Below, one piece after another: positions 42,665 through 53,498 of a stretch of DNA of 64,000 nucleotides. Made by a program: the position numbers and the translations under genes. This DNA is from Mycobacterium yunnanensis (GTDB taxonomy: Bacteria > Actinomycetota > Actinomycetes > Mycobacteriales > Mycobacteriaceae), in assembly GCF_025823185.1 (NCBI RefSeq), contig NZ_JACKVK010000009.1, forward strand, positions 425,476 through 489,475, given 5' to 3'. A model generated the notes under the pieces. The model had not been told where the DNA came from, did not search any database, and saw nothing but the letters and a program-made list of their open reading frames with translations. Within the stretch, counting starts at the first letter, position 1; every line of letters begins with the position of its first letter.

Positions 42665-43228
42665 ATGCGCGCGCTGATCGTCGTCGACGTACAGAAGGAC
42701 TTCTGCGAGGGCGGCTCACTGGCCGTCGAGGGTGGTGCCGCGGTGGCCCAGGCCGTCACCGACCTGCTCACCGACCCCGTCCGCCGCGCCGAATACGACC
42801 ACGTCGTCGCCACCATGGACTATCACGTCGACCCCGGTGAGCACTTCTCGGACGAGCCGGACTTTCAGGAGACGTGGCCGCAGCACTGCGTCGTCGGCAC
42901 CGACGGCGCGGAGTTCCACCCAGCCTTCGACGCGTCGTCGGTAGAGGACGTCTTTCACAAGGGCCACTACTCCGCGGCCTACAGCGGGTTCGAGGGGTTT
43001 CACTGCGACCACGGCACCACGCTCGGAGACTGGCTGCGCAACCACGACGTCGACGCCGTGGACGTGGTCGGCATCGCCACCGACTACTGCGTGAAGGCCA
43101 CCGCGGCGGACGCGGCGGCCGAGGGCTTCACCACCCGAGTCCTGACGGATCTGACTGCGGGCGTGTCGCCGCCGACGACGACCGAGGCCCTCGAATCACT
43201 TCGAGCCTCGGGCGTCGCCGTCGTCTGA
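42665..43228 (+). CDS. pncA: Nicotinamidase/pyrazinamidase
   Basis: A 187-residue PncA. Catalytic triad Asp8, Lys99 and Cys142 and metal ligands Asp52, His54, His60 and His74 are all present at positions matching M. tuberculosis Asp8/Lys96/Cys138 and Asp49/His51/His57/His71. It deamidates nicotinamide to nicotinate in NAD salvage and would activate pyrazinamide. TAACCT six bases before ATG 42665 points to a leaderless promoter inside the end of the upstream operon, so it need not depend on readthrough. Confidence 0.93.
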   Translation: MRALIVVDVQKDFCEGGSLAVEGGAAVAQAVTDLLTDPVRRAEYDHVVATMDYHVDPGEHFSDEPDFQETWPQHCVVGTDGAEFHPAFDASSVEDVFHKGHYSAAYSGFEGFHCDHGTTLGDWLRNHDVDAVDVVGIATDYCVKATAADAAAEGFTTRVLTDLTAGVSPPTTTEALESLRASGVAVV

Positions 43229-43239
43229 TCAGCCAGGTT

Positions 43240-43680
43240 CTACTGAACCCGCGCGACGTCCTTCTCGTCGTCGTCGCCGTCGAGGTGCACGTCATGGACG
43301 GTGACGTTGACCTCGGTGACCTCGAGTCCGGTCATCCTCTCGATGGCGGTGACGACGTTGCGGCGCAGTCCGGTGGCCAGGTCGGCGATCGAGACGCCGT
43401 AGTCGGCGACGATCTCGAGGTCGACCGCGGCCTGCTTCTCGCCGACCTCGACCGAAACACCTTGCGAGAGGTCGACGTTGGCGCCGGGGATGCGTTCGCG
43501 CAGGGCACCGACGACACGGGAGGCGCTGCCCCCGAGATCGTGGACGCCGTGCACCTCGCGAGCGGCGATGCCGGCGATCTTCGTCACGACGGTGTCGGCG
43601 ATCGTGGTGGTGCCCTGCGAGGTGACCAGCGCCGACGGGCCGGCGGCGGTGAGGCTGGTGCTGGGATGCGTGGTGGTCAT
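43240..43680 (-). CDS. Asp23/Gls24-family (DUF322) stress protein
   Basis: A 146-residue Gls24-like protein: TIADTVVTKIAGIAAREVHGV (about 25-45), a charged mid-section and VDLEIVADYGVSIADLATGL (about 88-107), ending in an acidic tail. In Gram-positive bacteria such proteins are linked to envelope or alkaline stress and associate with the membrane through partners. ATG 43680 has GGAGGA seven bases upstream; the frame before it is intergenic. Stand-alone here, convergent with pncA across 11 bases. Confidence 0.82.
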   Translation of the reverse strand: MTTTHPSTSLTAAGPSALVTSQGTTTIADTVVTKIAGIAAREVHGVHDLGGSASRVVGALRERIPGANVDLSQGVSVEVGEKQAAVDLEIVADYGVSIADLATGLRRNVVTAIERMTGLEVTEVNVTVHDVHLDGDDDEKDVARVQ

Positions 43681-44027
43681 GTGATCGTCCTCCGTGAGTA
43701 GGTGATGAGTGGGCCCCTCGGGGCGGTTCGTGACGTCATGGGTTGAGTCGGTGACCGACGGGTGACCCGAATGCCGCCACCGGGTGAGGCTCATCACACG
43801 CGTCCCGGGGCGGCGCTCGAACGCCGTGTCGTTCGGCGTCTCCGCCCAGGCCGTGAGCGCGGACACACGGAAATTGACGTCGGTTTGCAACCACCCGTAA
43901 TCGGGCAGATCACACCCGGTGGCCAACCGGCATACCTGACGTTGGTGCGTTTCGCCCGCCATGCTCGTGCGGCCGTTCGCCCCGTATCGTCGCTTGTTCC
44001 ATCTTCACCCGACACGGAGTGTGCACT
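43681..44027. other. Divergent gap between Gls24-like gene and glgX
   Basis: About 350 bases without a convincing gene. It should hold promoters for both neighbours. On the plus strand GGTTT (43882-43886), 16 bases, GGGCAG (43903-43908) loosely fits the SigF pattern, and TTGACG (43874-43879) with a 17-base spacer is an alternative -35. Neither is strong. The short stem GCCCC/GGGGC lies near 43713-43724. Confidence 0.35.
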
Positions 44028-46256
<2,229 letters not shown>

Positions 46257-46260
46257 CGCG

Positions 46261-46295
46261 TGCCGGATGGCCCGCCGTGGGTGGGCCATCCGGTA
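46261..46295. terminator. Bidirectional terminator hairpin after glgX
   Basis: CCGGATGGCCC (46263-46273) and GGGCCATCCGG (46283-46293) form an 11-base-pair stem with a nine-base loop, extendable by a G-T and a T-A pair. It starts five bases after the glgX stop and precedes the stop of a convergent gene, so it can terminate both. Confidence 0.75.
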
Positions 46296-46304
46296 CCCGC
46301 GGTC

Positions 46305-46664
46305 TTACTCGACGATGTCGAAGAACGAGGTGCCGTCTTCCGGCGTGCCGTCGATCTGACCCCGCTCGGTGCCGTGGCGCTCCGTGTCGAGCCGGTCGAG
46401 CTCGTCGTCGGAGACCACCTCGAGGCCGCCGCCGGCGTCGGAGTCGTGGGCGTCCGTCGCGTCGTCCTCGTCCTCGTCGTCGAGGTCGGCCGTCACGTCG
46501 GGCACCTCCTCGGACAGTCGCTCGTCGAGGGTCTCGTCGTCCTTGGCCTCGATCCAGCGCTCGGGCGGATCGGCGACCTCGTCGCCGTCGGCGTTGCGGA
46601 TCTCGTCGGAGTCGAGCTCTTCGGACTGCGACAGCGGGAAGTCGTCGAAATCGGATGTGGACAT
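46305..46664 (-). CDS. Small acidic protein (DUF5709-like)
   Basis: A 119-residue, strongly acidic protein with clusters such as DLDDEDEDDATD and no hydrophobic segment or cysteine. PPERWIEAKDDETLDERLSEE (about 33-53, quoted to its core) resembles small actinobacterial proteins filed as DUF5709, from memory and with moderate certainty. Likely disordered. No function known. ATG 46664, weak ribosome site. Divergent from the MarR gene. Confidence 0.6.
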   Translation of the reverse strand: MSTSDFDDFPLSQSEELDSDEIRNADGDEVADPPERWIEAKDDETLDERLSEEVPDVTADLDDEDEDDATDAHDSDAGGGLEVVSDDELDRLDTERHGTERGQIDGTPEDGTSFFDIVE

Positions 46665-46716
46665 GCCGCCATCTTGCCCGACGGCTCGGTCGGATAAACC
46701 CCGATGTCCGCATAAT

Positions 46717-46735
46717 TACCTCTGCGACAGAGGTA
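46717..46735. promoter_or_regulatory. Putative MarR operator
   Basis: TACCTCTGCGACAGAGGTA has perfect 8-base arms around CGA. It ends at the TATCGT hexamer (46734-46739) that lies six bases before the MarR start, so a bound dimer would cover the spacer between -35 and -10. Autoregulation of the MarR-ABC exporter operon is the natural reading. Confidence 0.55.
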
Positions 46736-46745
46736 TCGTGGTCGG

Positions 46746-47198
46746 ATGCCCATCAGCACCGACCTCGCGGCCGAACTGCTCTCCACCGCGGGTCGCTTCC
46801 GCCGACAGGTCCGCCGGTCCGGCGGCGGCCCCCGAATCGGCTCGAGCCTGCCCGAATCGCAGGCCGAACTGCTGCGACTGGTGGGCCGTCAGCCCGACAT
46901 CTCGGTGCGTCACGCCGCCGCCGAGCTCGGCCTTGCCCCCAACACCGCGTCCACCCTGGTGTCGCGGCTCTGCGCCGACGGGCTCCTGGTGCGCACCGTC
47001 GACCCCGGCGACCGGCGCGTCGGTCGACTCCAGCTCACCGAGTCGGCCCAGCGGGTCGCCGACGAATCGCGGGCCGTCCGCAGGGCCGCACTGGCCGCCG
47101 TGCTGGCCCGCCTGGAACACGACCAACGTGAGCGCCTCCGCGACGGGCTGACCGTGCTGTCCGAAGTCACCCGCCTGCTGCACGAGGAGGAAGCGTGA
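46746..47198 (+). CDS. MarR-family regulator of an ABC exporter
   Basis: A 150-residue MarR protein with winged helix: ISVRHAAAELGLAPNTASTLVSRL (recognition part about 57-80) and wing VRTVDPGDRRVGRL, followed by a C-terminal dimerisation helix. TATCGT six bases upstream of ATG 46746 suggests a leaderless start, and a 19-base inverted repeat lies just upstream. Its stop overlaps the ATPase gene (GTGA), so regulator and transporter are co-expressed. Ligand unknown; such trios usually sense the exported compound. Confidence 0.85.
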   Translation: MPISTDLAAELLSTAGRFRRQVRRSGGGPRIGSSLPESQAELLRLVGRQPDISVRHAAAELGLAPNTASTLVSRLCADGLLVRTVDPGDRRVGRLQLTESAQRVADESRAVRRAALAAVLARLEHDQRERLRDGLTVLSEVTRLLHEEEA

Positions 47199-48019
47199 GC
47201 CCCACCCCGGCGATCGAGTGCGTCGACCTGACGCACCGCTACGGCGAGTTCACCGCCGTCGACCACGTCACCCTCGAGGTCCAGGCCGGCGAGACGCTCG
47301 GCCTGCTCGGCCCCAACGGTGCGGGCAAGACCTCGGTGGTCAGGGTGCTCACCACACTCACGCCGGTTCAGCACGGCGAGGTACGCATCTTCGGACTCGA
47401 CGCCCGACGCGACACGATGGACATCCGTCACAACCTGGGCTATGTGCCACAACAACTTTCGATCGAGTCCGCCCTGACGGGCCGGCAGAACGTCGACCTG
47501 TTCGCCCGGCTCTACGACGTTCCCCGCAAGCAGCGCAGGGCGAGGGTCGACGAGGCGCTGGCGGCGATGCAGCTCCTCGACGTCGCCGAGAACGTGGCCG
47601 GTACGTACTCCGGTGGCATGGTGCGCCGGCTGGAACTCGCCCAGGCACTCGTGAACCGGCCCTCCCTGCTGATCCTCGACGAACCGACGGTCGGCCTGGA
47701 TCCCATTGCCCGCGACGGAGTCTGGTCCCAGGTGGCCGACATGCAAGCCGAGTACGGCATGACGGTGCTGTTGACGACCCACTACATGGAGGAGGCCGAC
47801 GCGCTCTGCGACCGAGTCGCACTCATGCACCACGGCGTGCTGCAGGCCGTCGGCTCACCGCACGACCTGAAGTCCGAACTGCGCTCCGACACCTCCCCCG
47901 ACCCGACCCTGGAAGACGTCTTCCGCCACCACGCCGGGTCCGACTTGACCGAGGATGCGGCGAAACGGGGATTGAACGAAATTCGTTCCAGCAGAAGGGC
48001 TGCGCGACGTGCCAGTTGA
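47195..48019 (+). CDS. ABC exporter ATP-binding protein (DrrA-like)
   Basis: A 274-residue ATPase: Walker A GPNGAGKTS (about 37-45), Q-loop YVPQQLSIES, signature YSGGMVRRLE, Walker B LLILDEPTVGLD and H-loop TTHYMEEAD, the pattern of ABC-2 exporters of the DrrA/NodI group for drugs, polyketides or lipids. The tail carries basic residues near the permease overlap. GTG 47195 overlaps the MarR stop and the 3' end overlaps the permease start by 11 bases. Confidence 0.88.
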   Translation: MSPTPAIECVDLTHRYGEFTAVDHVTLEVQAGETLGLLGPNGAGKTSVVRVLTTLTPVQHGEVRIFGLDARRDTMDIRHNLGYVPQQLSIESALTGRQNVDLFARLYDVPRKQRRARVDEALAAMQLLDVAENVAGTYSGGMVRRLELAQALVNRPSLLILDEPTVGLDPIARDGVWSQVADMQAEYGMTVLLTTHYMEEADALCDRVALMHHGVLQAVGSPHDLKSELRSDTSPDPTLEDVFRHHAGSDLTEDAAKRGLNEIRSSRRAARRAS

Positions 48020-48812
48020 GCTGATCCGGGCGCCGCGTGGCATCCGGCGCGCCAGCGGGCTGCTGCGGCGCATGGGCGCATTCGCCCTCGTCGAGCTGCA
48101 AAAGCTGTCCCACGACCGCAGCGAGCTGATCACCCGCATGGTGCAACCCGCGCTGTGGCTGTTGATCTTCGGGCAGACGTTCTCACGGCTGCACGTCATC
48201 GACACCGGCGGGGTTCCGTACCTGGCGTTCCTCGCCCCCGGCATCATCGCCCAGTCGGCGCTGTTCATCTCGATCTTCTACGGCATCCAGATCGTCTGGG
48301 ATCGCGACGCCGGCATCCTCGCCAAGCTCATGGTCACCCCCGCACCGGCCTCGGCACTCATCACCGGCAAGGCGTTCGCCGCCGGGGTGCGATCGGTCGC
48401 ACAGGTCGTCGGCGTCATGGTGATCGCCTACCTGATGGGAATTCACCTGACGGCCAACCCCTTTCGCATCCTCGCGGCGATGGTCGTGGTGGTGCTCGGG
48501 TCGGCGTTCTTTGCGTGCCTTTCGATGACCCTGGCCGGTCTGGTGCGCAACCGGGACCGCCTGATGGGCATCGGCCAGGCCATCACGATGCCGCTGTTCT
48601 TCGCCTCCAACGCCCTCTACCCCGTCGACGTGATGCCGCCGTGGCTGCGGTGGCTGTCTGCGGTGAATCCGCTGAGCTACGAGGTCAACGCGCTGCGTGC
48701 GCTGCTCATCGACATGCCGGGCAACACCCTGACCGACGTGGGCGTGCTGCTGGTCGCCGCGGCGCTCGGAGTCTTCACCGCGTCGTCGCTGCTGCGGCGG
48801 TTGGTCAGGTAG
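48009..48812 (+). CDS. ABC-2 type exporter permease (DrrB-like)
   Basis: A 267-residue permease with six hydrophobic helices and the ABC-2 signature near the end (QAITMPLFFASNALYPVDVMP, core about 193-212) followed by LRWLSAVNPLSYEVNALR. An N-terminal amphipathic segment (LQKLSHDRSELI) is typical. GTG 48009 has GAAGG ten bases upstream. Together with the ATPase it forms a dimeric exporter for a drug or lipid; substrate unknown. Its end overlaps the convergent GT39 gene by eight bases. Confidence 0.87.
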   Translation: MPVELIRAPRGIRRASGLLRRMGAFALVELQKLSHDRSELITRMVQPALWLLIFGQTFSRLHVIDTGGVPYLAFLAPGIIAQSALFISIFYGIQIVWDRDAGILAKLMVTPAPASALITGKAFAAGVRSVAQVVGVMVIAYLMGIHLTANPFRILAAMVVVVLGSAFFACLSMTLAGLVRNRDRLMGIGQAITMPLFFASNALYPVDVMPPWLRWLSAVNPLSYEVNALRALLIDMPGNTLTDVGVLLVAAALGVFTASSLLRRLVR

Positions 48813-50724
48813 CGCCCGCCCGGTGGGGTGCCAGCAGGTCGTAGACCGTCACACCGCCGACTGTCGTCGCGGGGAACAGACTGCGCACCCACTGCAGGAT
48901 GTCGGAGTGCGCCCGCGCCACGACGTCGGAGGCCAACCGCTTGCCATTGGTCGCGGCCGACGGCACCCGACCCGATCCCCGCGGCGCCAGGTAGTACGCG
49001 ACCCGGTGGTTGGCGACGTCGTCCTGGAACTGTCGAAGCGTGGGTGCGGGGTCGGCGCCGGAGAAGCCGCCGATGGCCATGACCGCCGTGCCGGTGTCCA
49101 ACTCCAGACCGGCCGCCGACGTCGAACGGTCCACGGCCGCCGACCACGGCGTGTCGGTCTCCTCCAGCAGTGCGTCGAGCTGGGAATTGGCGAGCGGGCG
49201 TCCACCGCCGAAGCCGGTGCCCGAGCGGCCAACCGAGGGTGCGATGCCCTGATGCGCCGAGGCGACGGTCGCCAGCGCGTAGGCGGTGGGCCCGCCGAGC
49301 GCGGCGAGCAGCGCCACCGTCAGCAGGCCCGGCCCGACGTGGCGCCACCCGACCCGCGACGACCACGGCAACGCCACCGCCGCCAGCGTCGTGGCGCCAA
49401 GGACGCTCCACCGCAGCAGGGGCGACGACACCGCACCGGTGCCGAGCCGCCACCAGCCGTACAGCCCCGCGGTCGCCACGATGGCGACGAGCGCTGCGCG
49501 ACACCAGGCGTAGCCTCGGCGCGACCAGGCCTCGGTGACGCCGATCGCGAACATCGCCGCCACGGGTGGCGCGACGGACAGGCCGTAGTACGGGTGAACG
49601 GTGCCCTGCATGAAGCTCAACACCAGACCGTCGACCAGGAACCATCCGCCGAACAGCACCGCACCGGCACGCACCGGGTCGGTGCGCGACGCCCGGCCGC
49701 GCAGCGCGACCGTCGACGCCGTCGCCACCACCGCGGCGGGAACCAGCCACCCGATCTCGAACCCGAACTCTCCGGAGAGCAACCGCCCGAGCCCCTGCGG
49801 ATGGCCACCCCCACCCCCGAGCACCGCCACCCCGACGTGGCCGCCGCCGAACGAGCCTCCGCCACTACGGCCGTGGCCCATGACCCGGGCCAGCCCGTTG
49901 TACCCGAGCACCAAGTTCATGAAGTCGTTGTCGGTCGACCCGGCGATGTACGGCCGCGACGATGCCGGCCACAGCATCGTCAACACCACGAACCAGCCGG
50001 CCGAGACCACGAATGCCGCACCAGCGCCGGCCAGGTGCATCAGCCGCACTCGTAGCCGCACCGGCGCGGCGAGCAGGTAGGCCGCGGCCAACGCAGGCAT
50101 GACCAGCAGGCCTTCGAGCATCTTGGCCAGGAACGCCAAGCCCAGCGCCACCCCGGCAGCAGCCAACCACCGGCCCGATCCGTGCTCCACGGCGCGGACC
50201 GTGCAGTAGGCCGCGGCCGTCATCAGCAACACCATCGCGGCATCCGGATCGTTGAAGCGGAACATCAGCACCGCCACCGGCGTCACCGCCAACGCCGCCC
50301 CGGCGAGCAGGCCCGCGCCCGGTCCGGCGATGCGACGAACCGCCCCGTAGAGCAGGGCAACCGCGCCGACGCCCATGAGTGCCTGCGGCACCAGCATGCT
50401 GGCGCTGCTGAAGCCGAACAGCTGACCCGAGAGCCCCATCACCCACTGCGACAGCGGCGGCTTGTCGACGGTGATGAAGTCGTGCGCGTCGAGCGATCCG
50501 AAGAGCAGGGCCTTCCAGTCCACCGAGCCGGCCTGCGCGGCGGCGGCGTAGTACGGGTTGGCCATGCCGTTGACGGTGACGTTCCACAGGTAGAGCACCG
50601 CGGTGGCAACCAGGAGGAGTGCCACGCGAACCCGGTCCCCGGTCCAGACCGCGGCGGGGAGCCCTTCCGACGCGGGCTGGGGGACGGCCGGCGGGTCGAC
50701 CACGGTCCCGGGCGCGAACGTCAC
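48805..50724 (-). CDS. GT39-family membrane glycosyltransferase (YkcB/ArnT-like)
   Basis: A 639-residue polytopic enzyme with about 11 helices. Family marks: the first extracytoplasmic loop with an acidic pair and DKPPLSQWVMGL (about 86-97), FRFNDPDA (about 150), a Gly-rich loop (GHGRSGGGSFGGG) and a soluble C-terminal domain ending GGVTVYDLL, as in proteins with a YkcA/YkcB-type tail. It uses a polyprenyl-phosphate sugar outside the membrane, with unknown acceptor. GTG 50724 is chosen at the start of similarity; longer frames are antisense to mak. No helper gene nearby. Confidence 0.83.
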   Translation of the reverse strand: MTFAPGTVVDPPAVPQPASEGLPAAVWTGDRVRVALLLVATAVLYLWNVTVNGMANPYYAAAAQAGSVDWKALLFGSLDAHDFITVDKPPLSQWVMGLSGQLFGFSSASMLVPQALMGVGAVALLYGAVRRIAGPGAGLLAGAALAVTPVAVLMFRFNDPDAAMVLLMTAAAYCTVRAVEHGSGRWLAAAGVALGLAFLAKMLEGLLVMPALAAAYLLAAPVRLRVRLMHLAGAGAAFVVSAGWFVVLTMLWPASSRPYIAGSTDNDFMNLVLGYNGLARVMGHGRSGGGSFGGGHVGVAVLGGGGGHPQGLGRLLSGEFGFEIGWLVPAAVVATASTVALRGRASRTDPVRAGAVLFGGWFLVDGLVLSFMQGTVHPYYGLSVAPPVAAMFAIGVTEAWSRRGYAWCRAALVAIVATAGLYGWWRLGTGAVSSPLLRWSVLGATTLAAVALPWSSRVGWRHVGPGLLTVALLAALGGPTAYALATVASAHQGIAPSVGRSGTGFGGGRPLANSQLDALLEETDTPWSAAVDRSTSAAGLELDTGTAVMAIGGFSGADPAPTLRQFQDDVANHRVAYYLAPRGSGRVPSAATNGKRLASDVVARAHSDILQWVRSLFPATTVGGVTVYDLLAPHRAGAT

Positions 50725-50819
50725 ATCAGACAGTGATCCATTCCGACGTTCGGCCCGCCTGTGAATCAGCGGTGAGACTACTGGGGACGGTCGGGCTGCC
50801 CCGCCGTCGCCGCCTTGGC

Positions 50820-52109
50820 TTAGCCGCCCACGAGACGCGCGATCGACGCCATCGGAATGGGCAGCCAACTCGGGCGGTAGCGCGCCTCGTAGCCGGCCTC
50901 GTACACGGCCTTGTCGAGTTCGTAGGCGGCGAGCGTTCCGCCGGAATCCCGGGGGTCGGTGCCGGCCCCGGCGGCGTACCCGTCGCAGAACGACGCGCAG
51001 TTGCGGTCCACCCAGGCGGTGGCCTGCGCGGCCAACTCGTCGTCGGCCGCGGATCCGTCGACCAGACGTTGGTAAGCGGCATATTCGTAGGACCGCAGCA
51101 CTCCGGCGACGTCCCGCAACGCGGAGTCGGGCCTGCGGCGCTCCTCGAGGGGTTGGCCGGGCTCGCCCTCGAAGTCGATGACCAGCCACCGCTGCGGGGT
51201 TCGCAGCACCTGCCCGAGATGCAGGTCGCCGTGAACCCGCTGCACGGTCTGGGACTGGCCGTCGAGCGCGCGGTAGCGCTGCTCGATCGCCGGTGCGTAC
51301 CGCGCGACGTCGGGCACCATCGCGGCCACGGACGCGAGGCGCTCCAGCAGCGCGTCGACCGGGAACGGCCGCTCCTCGGTGCCCAAGGTGTCCGCCAGCG
51401 TCCGGTGTACCGACGCCACCGCCTCTCCAAGGTGGTAGGACTCCTCGGCGAAGTCGGCGCCCGAGGCGGCCAGGTCCCGCGTGCTCGCGGTGGCCATGTC
51501 CCACCCCTCCGAGGAATCGGCGGCGAACTCGGTGACCATGCCCAGGGAGTACGACTCGCCGTCGAAGCTCGTCTCGAACGACCCGAGCAGCCGGGCAACG
51601 TGCGGATTCCCGGCGCGGGCCAGTTCACGGTTGAGCTCGATGTCGGGGTTGACGCCGGGGGTGACGCGGCGGAACACCTTGAACATTGCGGCGTTCCCGA
51701 AGACCACGCTGGTGTTGCTCTGCTCGGCACCGATGACGCGACCGTCGAGGTGCAGCGGCAGCTCGACGTCGGGCTCCTTCAAGAATTGCAACGGGCCGAC
51801 GGTGGCGGACTCGTCGACCAGCGACAGCAGGAACGTCGCCGCGGCCGGGTCGTAGAGCGCGTCGTAACCGGTGTGCACCCCCGAGGTGCCGATGGTCGCG
51901 GCGCTCGGATCGCCGTCCCACCGCACCAGCTGTTGGTAGCGGTGGGAGGTGCCGTCGGTGAACTCGACGTCGAGGAGCACCAAGTCGAGGTCGCCGCGCA
52001 GCGGCACCACCTCGCCGATCCGCACTTCGGAGAGCTCGCGACCCCGGCCCGCGTACCACCGCTGGGTCGGAAGCCATTGGTCGAACGGAAGGTTCATCGC
52101 CTCAGTCAT
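50820..52109 (-). CDS. mak: Maltokinase (Pep2)
   Basis: A 429-residue maltokinase very similar to mycobacterial Mak (Rv0127). N-terminal cap FDQWLPTQRWYAGRGREL, a mid-section DAEQSNTSV-type loop (AEQSNTSVVFGNAAMFKVFRR core about 128-140), catalytic HGDLHLGQVL (about 295) and metal-binding IDFEGEPGQP (about 312). It phosphorylates maltose with ATP to maltose-1-phosphate, the donor made for GlgE-dependent alpha-glucan synthesis. Normally treS lies directly upstream, often fused or coupled; here the upstream gene is an unrelated secreted protein. ATG 52097 is an alternative start. Confidence 0.92.
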   Translation of the reverse strand: MTEAMNLPFDQWLPTQRWYAGRGRELSEVRIGEVVPLRGDLDLVLLDVEFTDGTSHRYQQLVRWDGDPSAATIGTSGVHTGYDALYDPAAATFLLSLVDESATVGPLQFLKEPDVELPLHLDGRVIGAEQSNTSVVFGNAAMFKVFRRVTPGVNPDIELNRELARAGNPHVARLLGSFETSFDGESYSLGMVTEFAADSSEGWDMATASTRDLAASGADFAEESYHLGEAVASVHRTLADTLGTEERPFPVDALLERLASVAAMVPDVARYAPAIEQRYRALDGQSQTVQRVHGDLHLGQVLRTPQRWLVIDFEGEPGQPLEERRRPDSALRDVAGVLRSYEYAAYQRLVDGSAADDELAAQATAWVDRNCASFCDGYAAGAGTDPRDSGGTLAAYELDKAVYEAGYEARYRPSWLPIPMASIARLVGG

Positions 52110-52163
52110 CAGTCTTCAAAGCTACCCACGCGCGGTCACGTTGAATCAGCGGCGACGCCCGGC

Positions 52164-53327
52164 TCACGTCAGGAAGCGCGCGGCGCCGGTCCGGAGGTAG
52201 CGGCCCGAATTGGCCTGCCGATATCCGATCACGCCGCCGCTGAACGTCAGTGCGAGCAGACCGGCGAGACCCGGCACCGCGACCATGGCCATCTCGTTGG
52301 CCCGCGCCGTCCGCAGATACCGCGGGTAGCCCTGCCGTGGCGCAGGTGCGCCCATTCCCGACGCCGACGCCGAACCCGCCTGGCCCGACCCCGTGGGAGG
52401 CAACTGCTCGGTCGGGGTCGATCCGGTCTGCGCCGCCGAGCCCTTTACCGCGGGGGCCCGCGCGCCCGCCGAACCCGCCTCGAAGACCTGGGCACCAGCG
52501 GGCGGCGATCCGGTGATGGGCCGCGGCGTCGGGACGTGAATCTGCGGTACCAGTACCGGCACCTGGAGCACCGAGAGCCTCGATGACCCCGTCGACGGCG
52601 CCATCCCGCCGTCGGTCCCGTCGGCCTCGACGACCGACGGCTCCTCCTGCATCGTGCGGAACGACGGAGACGGTGTCGGGGCCGGCGACGGGTCGGGTGG
52701 CGCGTAGACGTCCCTCAACAGCGAATTCACGGTGTTCAGGGTCTCCGCCACCGAGGTGTAGGCGGCGTACGGGTCGGTGAGGTCGAGCGACCACCGGATG
52801 GACCCGCTACCCGGCCCGGGGAGAGACGGAACGGGGACGGTGACCGGCGGGGTGAACGGCAGCGTGACCTCGACGGTGCTGCCGGCCCGGCGGCCCTGTG
52901 CTGGCGTGACGACCTCCGGTGGCGCCGAGTCCGGCGCCTCCGCTACGTCCCCGGCCGAGGGCCGGTCGCGTTTGCGTCCGGGGGACGCACCGCCGACGGG
53001 GACGTCGGGGGACGTCAAGGTGCCAGGCACCCGGCCGTTGCCGAACACGCTCAGCGGTTTGCCGAACATGTCGCGCAGCTGCGTGGCGATCGTCTGGGGG
53101 ATGTCGAAGATGCTGGGTGGCCGAATCTCAGGGGTGACGCTCGGCGGAATCCCCGTCGTCGGTTCGGGTTCGCTGGACGGCGGCGTCTCGGTGCCGCTGC
53201 CGGGGTCGTTCGGCGTGCCGGAGTCGTCGGGGTCCGCGGCCGCCACACCCATGCCGGCGCAGCTCATCAGCAACGCTGCAATCAACGCGGCGACTGGCCT
53301 CGGCACTGCGAGCACGGGGTTCGGCAC
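52164..53327 (-). CDS. Proline-rich secreted or cell-envelope protein (Rv0383c-like)
   Basis: A 387-residue protein with an N-terminal signal peptide (AALIAALLMSCAGMGVAAADP), long Pro/Ser/Thr/Gly-rich stretches, a short ordered-looking part (SIRWSLDLTDPYAAYTSVAE split over about 180-200) and a C-terminal hydrophobic helix (MVAVPGLAGLLALTFSGGV, about 345-363), so it is probably exported and anchored by its C-terminus. GTG 53327 is the start. Neighbouring pyrE matches the Rv0382c-Rv0383c neighbourhood of M. tuberculosis, which supports the comparison. Function unknown. Confidence 0.68.
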   Translation of the reverse strand: MPNPVLAVPRPVAALIAALLMSCAGMGVAAADPDDSGTPNDPGSGTETPPSSEPEPTTGIPPSVTPEIRPPSIFDIPQTIATQLRDMFGKPLSVFGNGRVPGTLTSPDVPVGGASPGRKRDRPSAGDVAEAPDSAPPEVVTPAQGRRAGSTVEVTLPFTPPVTVPVPSLPGPGSGSIRWSLDLTDPYAAYTSVAETLNTVNSLLRDVYAPPDPSPAPTPSPSFRTMQEEPSVVEADGTDGGMAPSTGSSRLSVLQVPVLVPQIHVPTPRPITGSPPAGAQVFEAGSAGARAPAVKGSAAQTGSTPTEQLPPTGSGQAGSASASGMGAPAPRQGYPRYLRTARANEMAMVAVPGLAGLLALTFSGGVIGYRQANSGRYLRTGAARFLT

Positions 53328-53498
53328 GACCCTCCCGTCTCAGCTAAATTTGACTCCTGAGCTGCTGAAATACTACGAGTTGATTGTCTCACAGGACACC
53401 GCCACGCGGCCGAGCTTCGGGTCGCCGACCACCGCCAGCGAACTGGTCGACGCCCGCTCAGCGGCCACCCCCGGCGGGCGCGGCGGTAGGGTGCGGAC

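Noticed and set aside
43720..43962. Longer start for the Gls24-like protein (to 43962)
   Set aside because: The added 94 residues are intergenic-looking, and ATG 43680 has GGAGGA at proper spacing and begins near the family similarity.
50725..51504. N-terminal extension of the GT39 protein to 899 residues
   Set aside because: The extra 260 codons are antisense to the well-supported maltokinase gene and have no membrane or GT39 character.
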